A stretch of DNA of 64,000 bases. Origin: Desulfitibacter alkalitolerans DSM 16504 (GTDB lineage Bacteria > Bacillota > DSM-16504 > Desulfitibacterales > Desulfitibacteraceae). Shown here one piece after another: positions 44,687 through 52,176 of this stretch (the stretch's first letter is position 1; the number at the start of each line of letters is the position of its first letter). The translations under genes and the position numbers were made by a program. The stretch is from assembly GCF_000620305.1 (NCBI RefSeq), contig NZ_KK211106.1:22769-86768 (forward strand), given 5' to 3'. The notes beneath the pieces are model-generated. The model searched no databases, had not been told where the DNA came from, and was given only the letters and a program-made list of their open reading frames with translations.

Positions 44687-45601
44687 ATGGGTATTTATCA
44701 GCAAATACAAAGAAACAAGAGGAATACATTAATATTTTTAGCCCTTTTTATCTTTCTGATAGCTGCTGTTGTTTACGCAGCAGCTATTAGCCTTGACCCT
44801 CAATCTGCTTATTTTTTTGTTACACTGGCTTTTATTTTTACCCTGGTTGGAAGTTTTTTCTCCTATTATTACAGTGATAAAATTCTTTTGAAGATGGCAA
44901 ATGCACGACCTGTTTCCAAGGAAAGGGAACCTTATCTATACCACACAATTGAAGGTGTGGCAATTGCAGCAGGAATTCCAACTCCTAAGGCCTATGTGAT
45001 TGAAACAGATGTGCCTAATGCCTTTGCCACAGGACGTAACCCTGACAATTCTGCCGTAGCTGTTACCAGGGGATTAATGAATATGCTTAACAGGGAAGAA
45101 CTTGAGGGAGTAGTAGCTCATGAAATGGCTCATATAAAGAATTACGATATTTTATTTGCTACCTTAGTGGTTGTCCTTGCCGGGACACTAGTCTATTTAT
45201 CAGCCATATTGCGCAGGGCCTTTTTCTTTGGTGGAGGCTATAGAGGCAACAGAAGAGGGGGAGGCAAGGCTAATCCCATTATTATAATTATTGGAATCAT
45301 AACCGTAGTCCTTGCACCAATTGCTGCAAAAATTGCCCAGATGGCAGTTTCCCGCAACAGGGAATACCTGGCCGATGCCACTGCTGCTAACATGCTGGGG
45401 TATCCCATGGGTCTAGCCTCTGCTCTAGAGAAGCTGGGCAGATATAACGATCCCATAAAAGCGCAGCGAGATGGCTTTGCCAATGAAGCTAATGCAGGGC
45501 TTTTTATAGTAAATCCTCTTGCAAAAAGGGTAAATGTTGATTCGTTGTTCAGCACACATCCTCCCATTGAAAAGAGAGTTGAGAGGCTGAGAAATATGTA
45601 A
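44687..45601 (+). CDS. htpX: HtpX-like membrane zinc metalloprotease (M48)
   Basis: A 304-residue protein with two N-terminal membrane helices, the zinc site GVVAHEMAHIKNYD near residue 145, further membrane segments, and the third ligand region SRNREYLADATAANM. HtpX degrades damaged membrane proteins. It follows lemA by 41 bases with its own ribosome site. Length fits the family. Confidence 0.92.
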   Translation: MGIYQQIQRNKRNTLIFLALFIFLIAAVVYAAAISLDPQSAYFFVTLAFIFTLVGSFFSYYYSDKILLKMANARPVSKEREPYLYHTIEGVAIAAGIPTPKAYVIETDVPNAFATGRNPDNSAVAVTRGLMNMLNREELEGVVAHEMAHIKNYDILFATLVVVLAGTLVYLSAILRRAFFFGGGYRGNRRGGGKANPIIIIIGIITVVLAPIAAKIAQMAVSRNREYLADATAANMLGYPMGLASALEKLGRYNDPIKAQRDGFANEANAGLFIVNPLAKRVNVDSLFSTHPPIEKRVERLRNM

Positions 45602-45658
45602 CAGTGTCTAAACGAATTAACCGACGGAGAGTTATATAGGCATATTTACAGCAATTAA

Positions 45659-45674
45659 TGTGAAAAAAATCACA
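45659..45674 (+). promoter_or_regulatory. perfect Crp-type palindrome upstream of the small-protein genes
   Basis: TGTGA-AAAAAA-TCACA is a perfect inverted repeat matching the TGTGA-N6-TCACA core of Crp and HcpR sites. It lies 124 bases before the first small gene and 58 after htpX. No promoter could be fixed relative to it; a CATATTATATAG stretch at about 45761-45772 may be a -10 region. Confidence 0.5.
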
Positions 45675-45797
45675 ATTTAATTGTGGCTATTTTGCACTAA
45701 ATAAATCCTCAACATGTGGGAAAAAAAGGAATTAACTGTGTCATTTAGCTTACCCTCACATATTATATAGTGAAAAACAATAAGAGGGGGTAAAAAA

Positions 45798-45953
45798 ATG
45801 CCAGATGTATTTGTTGCTAGTATAATCAATCAAAAAACAGTTAATCAGAGTGCTCAGCAGGTATTAGTTGCAGTAGCAGCCCAGGTATTATTTGTAATAG
45901 AAGCCCAGTTTGGATTTGCCACTAATGAGGATAACGATCAGATTAATAACTAG
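45798..45953 (+). CDS. 51-residue NQ-type small protein, copy A
   Basis: Protein of 51 residues: MPDVFVASIINQKTVNQ, then a Gln/Ala/Val-rich amphipathic stretch (SAQQVLVAVAAQVLFVIEAQ) and an acidic tail (TNEDNDQINN). It has a clear GAGGGGG ribosome site ten bases before the ATG. It differs from copy B at only four residues. Not recognised. The composition suggests self-assembly or packing into an insoluble structure. Confidence 0.75.
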   Translation: MPDVFVASIINQKTVNQSAQQVLVAVAAQVLFVIEAQFGFATNEDNDQINN

Positions 45954-45980
45954 GGAATTTTATTATAACTTAGGAAAGGA

Positions 45981-46208
45981 ATGAGTAAATTGAAAATTGG
46001 TTTCACAAAGGATGGCTTGACGCTCAATTCTAAGAAGTTTGATCCTTTAAATATTACAGTAAACGGTCATGGGATAGAATCAAATAGGACAGTAGAAAAT
46101 GTAGATCCTTTTCAGTTGTTAGAGGGGTTGGCCTCATGCAGAAGGCCTGAAGCTACTAGATTAGATCAAATAAGGGCTCTACAATCAGTTATATCTAGAT
46201 TTAGATAG
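45981..46208 (+). CDS. small protein with DG-strand and LLE motifs, unrecognised
   Basis: A 75-residue protein between NQ-type copies A and B. It opens KIGFTKDGLTLNSKKFDPLNI, a strand-turn-strand motif also seen in the genes at 47061 and 47912, and then has DPFQLLEGLAS, matched by NPIELLEEMY in the gene at 47333. The ATG at 45981 touches the AGGAAAGGA site, so the TTG at 45990 may be the real start. Function unknown. Confidence 0.6.
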   Translation: MSKLKIGFTKDGLTLNSKKFDPLNITVNGHGIESNRTVENVDPFQLLEGLASCRRPEATRLDQIRALQSVISRFR

Positions 46209-46238
46209 GTCAAAAAAAATATTCAGGGGGTAATATTA

Positions 46239-46394
46239 ATGCCAGATGTATTTGTTGCCAGTGTGATCAATCAAAAAACAGTAAACCAAAGTGCCCAGCA
46301 GGTATTAGTTGCTGTTGCTGCACAAGTTCTGTTTGTAATAGAAGCTCAGTTTGGTTTTGCTACTAATGAAGATAATGATCTTATTGAAGATTAA
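46239..46394 (+). CDS. 51-residue NQ-type small protein, copy B
   Basis: Near copy of the 45798 gene: MPDVFVASVINQKTVNQ, the same hydrophobic NQ/AAQ core and tail TNEDNDLIED. Substitutions are at positions 9, 48, 50 and 51. CAGGGGG stands ten bases upstream. DNA differences from copy A fall largely at third codon positions, which shows selection on the protein. Not recognised. Confidence 0.75.
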   Translation: MPDVFVASVINQKTVNQSAQQVLVAVAAQVLFVIEAQFGFATNEDNDLIED

Positions 46395-46410
46395 GGAGGT
46401 TAAATAAAAA

Positions 46411-46641
46411 ATGAATAGTTTAGCAGGAAAATATTTAAATCCTCCTCACTCAAGAAGAAGGAGATGCAACAATACACCAAATCAATCTGGGGATTTATTT
46501 GTTGCCAGTGTAATCAATCAAAAAATTGTTAACCAGAGTGCCCAGCAGGTATTAGTTGCTGTTGCTGCACAGGTTAATTTCATAATAGAAGCTCAGTTTG
46601 GGTTCTCTACTAATGAAGATAATGACCAAATTCTTACGTGA
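46411..46641 (+). CDS. NQ-type small protein with basic N-terminal extension, copy C
   Basis: A 76-residue protein. The C-terminal ~48 residues repeat the NQ-type core (DLFVASVINQKIVNQ, AVAAQVNFIIEAQFGF, TNEDNDQILT). The N-terminal 28 residues are new: MNSLAGKYLNPPHSRRRRCNN, strongly basic with one Cys. It follows copy B by 16 bases with AGGAGGT. It closes the first transcript, before a 42-bp perfect palindrome. Confidence 0.75.
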   Translation: MNSLAGKYLNPPHSRRRRCNNTPNQSGDLFVASVINQKIVNQSAQQVLVAVAAQVNFIIEAQFGFSTNEDNDQILT

Positions 46642-46654
46642 AAATAAATAGGAG

Positions 46655-46696
46655 TTATGTAATGAGGCCTCTAATATTAGAGGCCTCATTACATAA
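46655..46696. terminator. 42-bp perfect palindrome, probable terminator
   Basis: A loopless perfect inverted repeat centred on AATATT; arms include AATGAGGCCT and AGGCCTCATT. It lies 14 bases after copy C. The nearest T run is about 10 bases past the palindrome, so it is an unusual terminator, but it clearly divides the small-gene cluster in two. Confidence 0.6.
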
Positions 46697-46804
46697 ACTC
46701 ATTGCATTTTTTACCAGACGGATTTAAAACATAAAACCTATTATACAGGAATAATCATTTAGAGAATATATATACTTAAAAAAATAACTTGGGGAGGATG
46801 TTAT

Positions 46805-47041
46805 ATGTCAGAAAAGGACAATTTGGATAAATTATCCAAGCTAAAGGGACCCGCCCATGTATATATGCAGGCAGAAATTATTGATCAGCTTAATACTAAT
46901 AACCAATCAAACATGACACTTAGTGCTTATTCTATAATTACCCAATCTAGTTCCATGGTTAAAATATCTAGTACTGATGAAGCTGGAGGTGAAATATCTA
47001 GTCATGTTCAAAATGAAAGCAAACAATTGGATAAGGATTAA
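46805..47041 (+). CDS. 78-residue small protein, unrecognised
   Basis: A polar, Ser/Asn/Gln-rich protein: charged start (MSEKDNLDKLSKLKG), AHVYMQAEIIDQLNTNNQSNMTLSAY, then SSSMVKISSTDEAGGEIS. ATG after TTGGGGAGGATG. It heads the second half of the cluster. The NQ-rich middle recalls the NQ-type copies in composition but not in a way I can align. Function unknown. Confidence 0.6.
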   Translation: MSEKDNLDKLSKLKGPAHVYMQAEIIDQLNTNNQSNMTLSAYSIITQSSSMVKISSTDEAGGEISSHVQNESKQLDKD

Positions 47042-47060
47042 AAATCTGAATAACAAAAAA

Positions 47061-47303
47061 ATGCCGGAGGAAATCAGAATTGACAAGGACGGTAGTGTTT
47101 ATATAGATGGCGAACTATTTGATGAGACCAGTACAAAATATAAGAACTTAAGTGTGAGTGTTGAAAAATACAATAAGCTAAATACTGGAGAAGAAACAAA
47201 AAAGATGATTGCCAGTCAAAAGGAAGCTGCCAAAGGGGAAACAAAAGTAATTACAGATATAAAGGATAAAGATAAAACAGAACTAACTACAGTTAAGTTT
47301 TAA
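47061..47303 (+). CDS. 80-residue small protein with DG-strand motif
   Basis: Protein starting MPEEIRIDKDGSVYIDGELFDE, a strand-turn-strand motif like that in the neighbours at 45981 and 47912, followed by a Lys/Glu-rich helical half. The start is uncertain: the ATG at 47061 has no good ribosome site close by, and the frame is open upstream to 46977 inside the previous gene. Function unknown. Confidence 0.55.
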   Translation: MPEEIRIDKDGSVYIDGELFDETSTKYKNLSVSVEKYNKLNTGEETKKMIASQKEAAKGETKVITDIKDKDKTELTTVKF

Positions 47304-47332
47304 CCCACATTTTGTCTAGGGGGTGTAAAAAT

Positions 47333-47614
47333 TTGGTTGACATTTATAAAGAGAAGAAAGTTGAGGAAAGTGCAAATATGGATAGAGAAGAGTTTTCCAA
47401 GGACGAATCAACAATTGAAACAGAAGAAGTTAAAAAAAGTAAATTTAACAGGATTTCAGTTGCAGGGTTAGAGATAGAGATTAATGATGAAGAGTTTAAT
47501 TGCAATCCAATTGAACTGCTGGAAGAAATGTACTTAATCAAAGAGGATAAAAATTTAAACGATACAGAAAAACAAGATAAGGTACGAGAAGCAATAAAAA
47601 AATATGTGGGGTGA
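47333..47614 (+). CDS. 93-residue acidic small protein with LLE motif
   Basis: An acidic protein: a Lys/Glu-rich first half (VEESANMDREEFSKDESTIE), then FNRISVAGLEIEINDEEFNCNPIELLEEMY, and a helical end. The NPIELLEEM piece matches DPFQLLEGL of the 45981 protein. The TTG at 47333 is eight bases from AGGGGGTG; the frame from 47312 includes that site. Its stop overlaps the next gene's frame. Function unknown. Confidence 0.6.
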   Translation: MVDIYKEKKVEESANMDREEFSKDESTIETEEVKKSKFNRISVAGLEIEINDEEFNCNPIELLEEMYLIKEDKNLNDTEKQDKVREAIKKYVG

Positions 47615-47619
47615 AATAT

Positions 47620-47904
47620 TTGAAACAAGGAAAATTCCCTGCAATTGTAAATTTGTCAAATCAGGCAAATTTCTGTGAAGCAAAAAAAAGCATACTATCC
47701 CAGTTTAACCTAATAGTTATTTTAGGATTAGCTCACTTAAAGAAATATAATGATCTTGATAATAACCTGGTACCCATTTCCATAAAGGTGACTAAATCAG
47801 GAGAAATAGAACTTACAGGTCTAGATGATAGTACTAGAGAAAATGTTCAAATATATTCAGATAGTAAAATTAGTAAAACTCAAGAAGGTACGAAGGGAGA
47901 TTAG
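47620..47904 (+). CDS. 94-residue small protein with NQAN and strand motifs
   Basis: It has two modules: FPAIVNLSNQANFCEAKKSILSQFNLIVILGLAHL, and then VPISIKVTKSGEIELTGLDD. The protein at 47912 has the same two modules in the same order, so they are diverged duplicates. Start is the TTG at 47620 after GGGGTG, or the GTG at 47611. Function unknown. Confidence 0.6.
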   Translation: MKQGKFPAIVNLSNQANFCEAKKSILSQFNLIVILGLAHLKKYNDLDNNLVPISIKVTKSGEIELTGLDDSTRENVQIYSDSKISKTQEGTKGD

Positions 47905-47911
47905 GGATTAA

Positions 47912-48190
47912 ATGAATTCCATGATAGATACTGAATCAGACAGAAGGTTTAATCTGCTGGTTAATGCATCCAACCAGGCAAATTTAGTTGATGCTAAAAA
48001 TATATCACCAGTACAGTTAAATTCATTTTTTTTGTTTGTCTCACCATATGCATTGGATAAGTGTATTTTTGAAGATTTGAATATTGACTTGAAAGTTGAT
48101 GAACAAGGTAAAATCTGGATAAATGGGCGCCAGGTTAAACCAATAGAAATTAAATCGGGAATTAGTATTCTTGGTATTGTAGTTAGATAG
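47912..48190 (+). CDS. 92-residue small protein, diverged duplicate of the previous one
   Basis: FNLLVNASNQANLVDAKN...QLNSFFLFV is followed by DLKVDEQGKIWINGRQVKP. The shared VNxSNQANxxxAK and DxxGxIxIxG patterns show common origin with the 47620 gene. The ATG lies seven bases after that gene's stop, with AGGGATTAA in front. Function unknown. Confidence 0.62.
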   Translation: MNSMIDTESDRRFNLLVNASNQANLVDAKNISPVQLNSFFLFVSPYALDKCIFEDLNIDLKVDEQGKIWINGRQVKPIEIKSGISILGIVVR

Positions 48191-48205
48191 TTGGGAGTGT
48201 TGATA

Positions 48206-48547
48206 TTGGATTGTATAATGTGTAATGAAACAGAGATTATTAAAATATATGAATTTGAAAGGGTTAAATTTCAATGTATAAGGGGACATGTATGGTCTGA
48301 AAATTACGTTGATCAGGGTGGATCTCATAAAAGACCAGAAGATTACCAGGTTCAATTTGAAGATACCTTATTCCCATATGAAAAAAAAATTTATGACGCT
48401 GTACTAAAAGAAATAGATAGGGATCCAGGGTATTACAAAAGTGCAGAACCAGTTGAAAAAACAAAATCTTTAATTAAGAATTGTGGTGTTAGTGAAAGAG
48501 ATTTATATAACTTTTTAAAAAAAATCACAAACTATACGGGCAAATAG
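48206..48547 (+). CDS. zinc-ribbon-like small protein
   Basis: A 113-residue protein starting MDCIMCNETEIIKIYEF, with QCIRGHVW about 20 residues later. CxxC followed by CxxxH resembles a small zinc ribbon. The remaining ~70 residues are helical and charged (FPYEKKIYDAVLKEIDRDPGYY). The TTG at 48206 is spaced eight bases from GGGAG. It is the only member of the cluster with a likely metal-binding or nucleic-acid-binding fold. Function unknown. Confidence 0.62.
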   Translation: MDCIMCNETEIIKIYEFERVKFQCIRGHVWSENYVDQGGSHKRPEDYQVQFEDTLFPYEKKIYDAVLKEIDRDPGYYKSAEPVEKTKSLIKNCGVSERDLYNFLKKITNYTGK

Positions 48548-48566
48548 TTGGTAAGGAGAGAAAAGG

Positions 48567-49007
48567 ATGGACAGAAAAATATTTAATTAAAATAGAAGAA
48601 GTTATTATTCTAGTAACTATCGTGCTAAAGTTTCCCCAAAAAATGAAAAAGAAGTTAAAGCTGAACAAGAGAACAATATACCAGAAGGAGTCCAGGAAAC
48701 TAGTGCTGAAAGTGCACAAGGTCAAGTAGAAGAAGTTATGGAGCCTGCAGCTTTCGAGACAGTAGATGAAACTGTGGAAATAGACATAGCCGATAAAGAC
48801 GAGGAAAGTTTAATTTCGCATATTAATGAACAAGAGGGTCAGGAACAAGAGCAAGACCAAAACCCGGACCAAAACCAGAGTCAAGAACTGAACCAGGTCC
48901 AGGACCAAGAAAAGGAGCAAAGTCTTATAGGCAGCTACCATACTCAATATGTTATTGAAGGACTGGAAAAGCTTTATAAAATTTATCAAAAGAAAAAAGA
49001 AAAGTAG
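48567..49007 (+). pseudogene. Gln/Glu-rich protein gene interrupted by an in-frame TAA at codon 8
   Basis: ATG at 48567 has an excellent AAGGAGAGAAAAGG site, but the frame reads MDRKIFN then TAA (48588-48590) and then stays open for 138 codons to 49005. The body is NRRSYYSSNYRAKVS, a Glu/Gln-rich acidic middle, a low-complexity QEQDQNPDQNQSQ tract, and a C-terminal helix YVIEGLEKLYKIYQKKK. A single base change from CAA, GAA or AAA would explain the stop. Translation could only restart at the ATG at 48738, which lacks a good ribosome site. Confidence 0.65.
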
Positions 49008-49032
49008 AAAGGAAAAAATATTGAATAAAAGG

Positions 49033-49062
49033 ACCGGGTTTTTATATAAACCCGGTCTTTTT
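49033..49062 (+). terminator. terminator after the small-protein cluster
   Basis: ACCGGGTTT and AAACCCGGT form the stem with a six-base loop, followed by CTTTTTAC. It also lies at the end of the convergent cooS gene and may serve both. Confidence 0.8.
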
Positions 49063-49065
49063 ACA

Positions 49066-50979
49066 TTAAATGCCTAACTTCTGGCGCTTTTTATTTATAT
49101 GTTCTTCTATGGCTTTAGCAATTTCTGCAGGCTCATCACCAATTGCTACCTTTCCCCCAGTTATCCCTTCTAGATCCTGGGTTAACAGCTTGGTCAGTTC
49201 CGGGCCTCCAGTTACAGGAGGTGTTGGTGATAGGTGGGTGTAGAGACCATAGGCTAATGCAAAGAGTCCGTCTATAGTTGCCTTTTGCTCCAGGTATTCT
49301 GGGGCACTGACGGCAACTGGCAGATCAGAAGTGTCTACTCCCAGAGCATCAGCTATGGCAGTTACTAACATTGATATCCTGCCTGTATCTGTACAGGTTC
49401 CAAAGGGCAGTACAGGAGGTATGCCAAGGGCGGTACAGACCTCCTTTAATCCTTCCCCCGCATATTGCAGGGCATCCATGTTAGCCATGCCGGCTACCTC
49501 TAGTCCGTGGTTGCCGCAGCCGCCCGCTACTATAAGGATATCTCTTTTTACAAGCTCCTTGGCCAGGTTAACTGTTACCCAATCCTGGGGGCCATTTTTC
49601 AAGGTTGAACAGCTAACTATTGCTACCACACCTTTAATCTTGCCGGCCTTAATTACATCAAGAAAGGGATCCAGCTTACCCCCTAAAGCATTTAGTACTG
49701 CTTCAGTGGAAAAACCGGCAACAGCTTTTGTTCTTTTCTGCGGTACATATGGCTTTACATGCTGCCTTCTAACTGGATAGTTAGCAATACCCCATTCAAG
49801 AAGTTTATGGGCAATTTCTAATCCCTCTGGGGGCTTGTAGTCAAGGTTTTTTTCAACCTTTGGTATTCTAACCAGGTCGTTTATTGAGACCAGTGTAACC
49901 TTGTATTTTTCACCATAATCATGGAGATTTGGTGGTGAGCAGTTTTCGTCCATTGCAAAGACATCTACTGTACCAGTTGCAAGCAGTGGTTCAATGGAAA
50001 GCCAATTGCCTGTATGTCCCACAAAAACCTCATCCATTTCAAAGCGCTGAAGTAATTCTTGACCTGTTTCTATGGAACCAATCACCCTGATACCCCTGGC
50101 ACCAGCTTGTTTTGCTTTTTCCTGCCATTGGGGCTTTCTAGCTTCATAGATTGTGGCTACCCCTACCCAGGGTTCGTGGCCATTAAATACCACATTGACG
50201 TAATCTGGATCCATGATTCCAAGATCCATATCCACCTCATGGGGTGTAGGTGTCCCGAAAAGAATGTCTTGAACCATTTCCAGAGGTATTTGAGCTCCAT
50301 ATATGCATGCTATTCCTAAACGCAGGGCCTTCTTTGCAAGTGACACATAATCACCATCAACATTTGTTAAACAGCTGGCAGTAGCATCTTTAATTTCATG
50401 AAGCACACCTGCAGGGAATATGGCTAGCTCCTGCCAGAGCTTCTGCCTTTTCTGGGGAGCAAAAACCTGGATAAGCTTGCTTGGCTCTTGATAATCCTTT
50501 GAGAGCTCAGCGATAAGATAGTCAGCTAACCTTTCAGCAACCTGTTCCTGGGAACCAGATGTATCAATGCCCAGCTTCTGAGAAAGCTCATATAGCTTGT
50601 TTTTGTCTGTGATTCCAAAGGGAGTTTTACCCTGGGCTGTTGCCTTTAGCGTGCTAAATGCCATGAAGGCATGATGACTGTAGGTGGCTGTACCCATAAC
50701 ATTTCTCAACAGCATGTCTCTCATGGCCATGGCATCAGGACTAATGCCACAAACCCCCAGATCTGCACCAACCTTTGATGAGATTCTACAGGGGCCATTG
50801 CTGCACAGCTGACAGCTGACTCCCTCGGAACAAAAGCTGCAGCGAATTTTTTCCTGGGGGTCCATGCGGTCAAAAACATTACTCATGCCGTCAGGCTTTA
50901 ATCTGTTTTCATACATATCCTGAACAGAGTCATGGTAGCTGATACGCCCATTCATTCGATGGATCATTTCCTTTGACAT
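49066..50979 (-). CDS. cooS: anaerobic carbon monoxide dehydrogenase catalytic subunit
   Basis: A 637-residue Ni-Fe-S CO dehydrogenase, converting CO and water to CO2 with two electrons. The N-terminal cysteines 47, 50, 56, 59 and 64 (CSFCSEGVSCQLCSNGPCR) hold the D and B clusters; later VDVFAMDENCSPPN, VVAIVSCSTLKNGPQD and GGCGNHGLEVAGM carry C-cluster ligands. ATG after GGAGGAATGTAA. No cooF, cooC or acetyl-CoA synthase genes are adjacent, so the physiological partner is not shown here. Confidence 0.95.
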   Translation of the reverse strand: MSKEMIHRMNGRISYHDSVQDMYENRLKPDGMSNVFDRMDPQEKIRCSFCSEGVSCQLCSNGPCRISSKVGADLGVCGISPDAMAMRDMLLRNVMGTATYSHHAFMAFSTLKATAQGKTPFGITDKNKLYELSQKLGIDTSGSQEQVAERLADYLIAELSKDYQEPSKLIQVFAPQKRQKLWQELAIFPAGVLHEIKDATASCLTNVDGDYVSLAKKALRLGIACIYGAQIPLEMVQDILFGTPTPHEVDMDLGIMDPDYVNVVFNGHEPWVGVATIYEARKPQWQEKAKQAGARGIRVIGSIETGQELLQRFEMDEVFVGHTGNWLSIEPLLATGTVDVFAMDENCSPPNLHDYGEKYKVTLVSINDLVRIPKVEKNLDYKPPEGLEIAHKLLEWGIANYPVRRQHVKPYVPQKRTKAVAGFSTEAVLNALGGKLDPFLDVIKAGKIKGVVAIVSCSTLKNGPQDWVTVNLAKELVKRDILIVAGGCGNHGLEVAGMANMDALQYAGEGLKEVCTALGIPPVLPFGTCTDTGRISMLVTAIADALGVDTSDLPVAVSAPEYLEQKATIDGLFALAYGLYTHLSPTPPVTGGPELTKLLTQDLEGITGGKVAIGDEPAEIAKAIEEHINKKRQKLGI

Positions 50980-51090
50980 TTACATTCCTCCAATTATGGT
51001 ATTCTCTAGTTAGTATTGGAGAATATTTAAAAAATAATTACACAATCTAAAGGAATATTATGGAAAGATAAAAACAAAAACTTGTATTTG

Positions 51091-51106
51091 TGTGATAAAT
51101 GTCATA
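51091..51106. promoter_or_regulatory. Crp/HcpR-like site between cooS and the YgbA_NO gene
   Basis: TGTGA-TAAATG-TCATA matches TGTGA-N6-TCACA at nine of ten positions. It lies between two divergent genes, one tied to CO and the other to nitrosative stress, both plausible targets of Crp/Fnr-type regulators. Confidence 0.4.
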
Positions 51107-51219
51107 GAATTCTAGGAAAATGAAAATTATAATACAATTGTTTTTAAAGAGCAGTTGTATGATATCAAGTGGGTAATTGAAAATATTTTGCTGAATTTAT
51201 TGTTGAAAGGGGGATGTTT

Positions 51220-51537
51220 GTGGAAAGGGAAGATAGGGACATAAAAGTTGTACTTGACTTTATTAATATATATTGTAAGAAAAACCATGAGGGCAGGGAG
51301 AAAAATCTTCTTTATGAAAACAATACCAGGCTGTGTAAGGAATGTATGGAGCTTGCATTATATGCCATTAAAAAAAGAAAGCTTTGCAAAAAGGATCCCA
51401 AGCCAGCTTGCAAAAAGTGTGATACACCATGTTATTCTTCAAAATACAGGGAGCAAATTCGCAAGGTTATGAAGTTTTCCGGCATCTATTATGTGAAAAG
51501 GGGGAGGTTGGATTACTTATATCACTATTTACGATGA
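51220..51537 (+). CDS. YgbA_NO family (nitrous oxide-stimulated promoter) protein
   Basis: A 105-residue protein with LLYENNTRLCKECMELALYAIKKRKLC and KPACKKCDTPCYSSKYREQIRKVMKFSG. The CxxC...C...CxxCxxxC pattern and the YREQIRKVMKFSG end are those of the YgbA_NO family. In E. coli ygbA is induced by NO through NsrR and supports recovery from nitrosative stress. The GTG at 51220 is well spaced from GGGGG; the ATG at 51214 is too close. NrfHA further on could be a source or sink of NO in the same cell. Confidence 0.82.
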   Translation: MEREDRDIKVVLDFINIYCKKNHEGREKNLLYENNTRLCKECMELALYAIKKRKLCKKDPKPACKKCDTPCYSSKYREQIRKVMKFSGIYYVKRGRLDYLYHYLR

Positions 51538-51738
51538 AAGGCTTTGTACCCGCAATGCCATGAACTTTCAGTACGATATAAACATAATATGTAATCTAAA
51601 TATTGGATGTCAATTTTATATGAAATTTTTTATCCTTAGGTTGTTATAAATGGCTTAATGCTTTATCATGGAAGATGGTTATATATCACTTTCATAAGCA
51701 TGATATTTTTTGCTTATGATAGAAGGGAGTTTTTACTT

Positions 51739-52161
51739 ATGCTCATACCATTTTTTCTTACACCTAAACAGGAGGTTGTTGTTTTGTCTCCCCAAAACAC
51801 AATGAGGCAGGCATTAGAGAAAATGGAGTACCATAGATACTCAGCTGTCCCATTAATTGATGAAAGGGGCAAATATGTGGGAACTATAACTGAAGGTGAT
51901 TTACTTTGGAAAATCAAAAATACTCCCAGCCTGAGCTTTGAAAACACCCATAAAATACTGCTTACCGAGGTTCCACTGCACATTACTAATAAGCCGGTAA
52001 AAATTACCGCAAGGATAGATAGTTTGCTGAGGCTTGCCATATCTCAAAACTTTGTTCCAGTAGTGGATGATAATGAAGTTTTTATTGGGATAGTTAAACG
52101 TAGTGATATTATAGAATACTGTGCTGACCTATTGGAAAAAAAGGAAGGAAAAGTTGGTTAA
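51739..52161 (+). CDS. CBS-pair domain protein
   Basis: A 140-residue protein made of one CBS pair: MLIPFFLTPKQEVVVLSPQNTMRQALEKM, YSAVPLIDERGKYVGTITEGDLLW, then PVKITARIDSLLRLAISQNFVPVVDD and FIGIVKRSDIIEY. It probably binds an adenine nucleotide; target unknown. The ATG at 51739 follows AAGGGAG. The longer frame from 51658 includes the ribosome site. Close to the next gene (15 bases), so probably co-transcribed with the protease gene. Confidence 0.82.
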   Translation: MLIPFFLTPKQEVVVLSPQNTMRQALEKMEYHRYSAVPLIDERGKYVGTITEGDLLWKIKNTPSLSFENTHKILLTEVPLHITNKPVKITARIDSLLRLAISQNFVPVVDDNEVFIGIVKRSDIIEYCADLLEKKEGKVG

Positions 52162-52176
52162 AGAAAGGCGTAGACA

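Noticed and set aside
45755-45775. Sporulation sigma K promoter before the small-gene cluster
   Set aside because: CATATTATA fits the -10, but no AC element sits at the right distance for the -35, so it was not listed as a promoter.
45798-46641. NQ-type proteins as gas vesicle GvpA
   Set aside because: The hydrophobic stretch looks slightly similar, but the GvpA signature and other gvp genes are missing.
49331-49780. 149-residue plus-strand frame inside cooS
   Set aside because: Shadow of the strongly conserved CooS frame; the Pro/Ser/Thr-rich product is typical of antisense translation.
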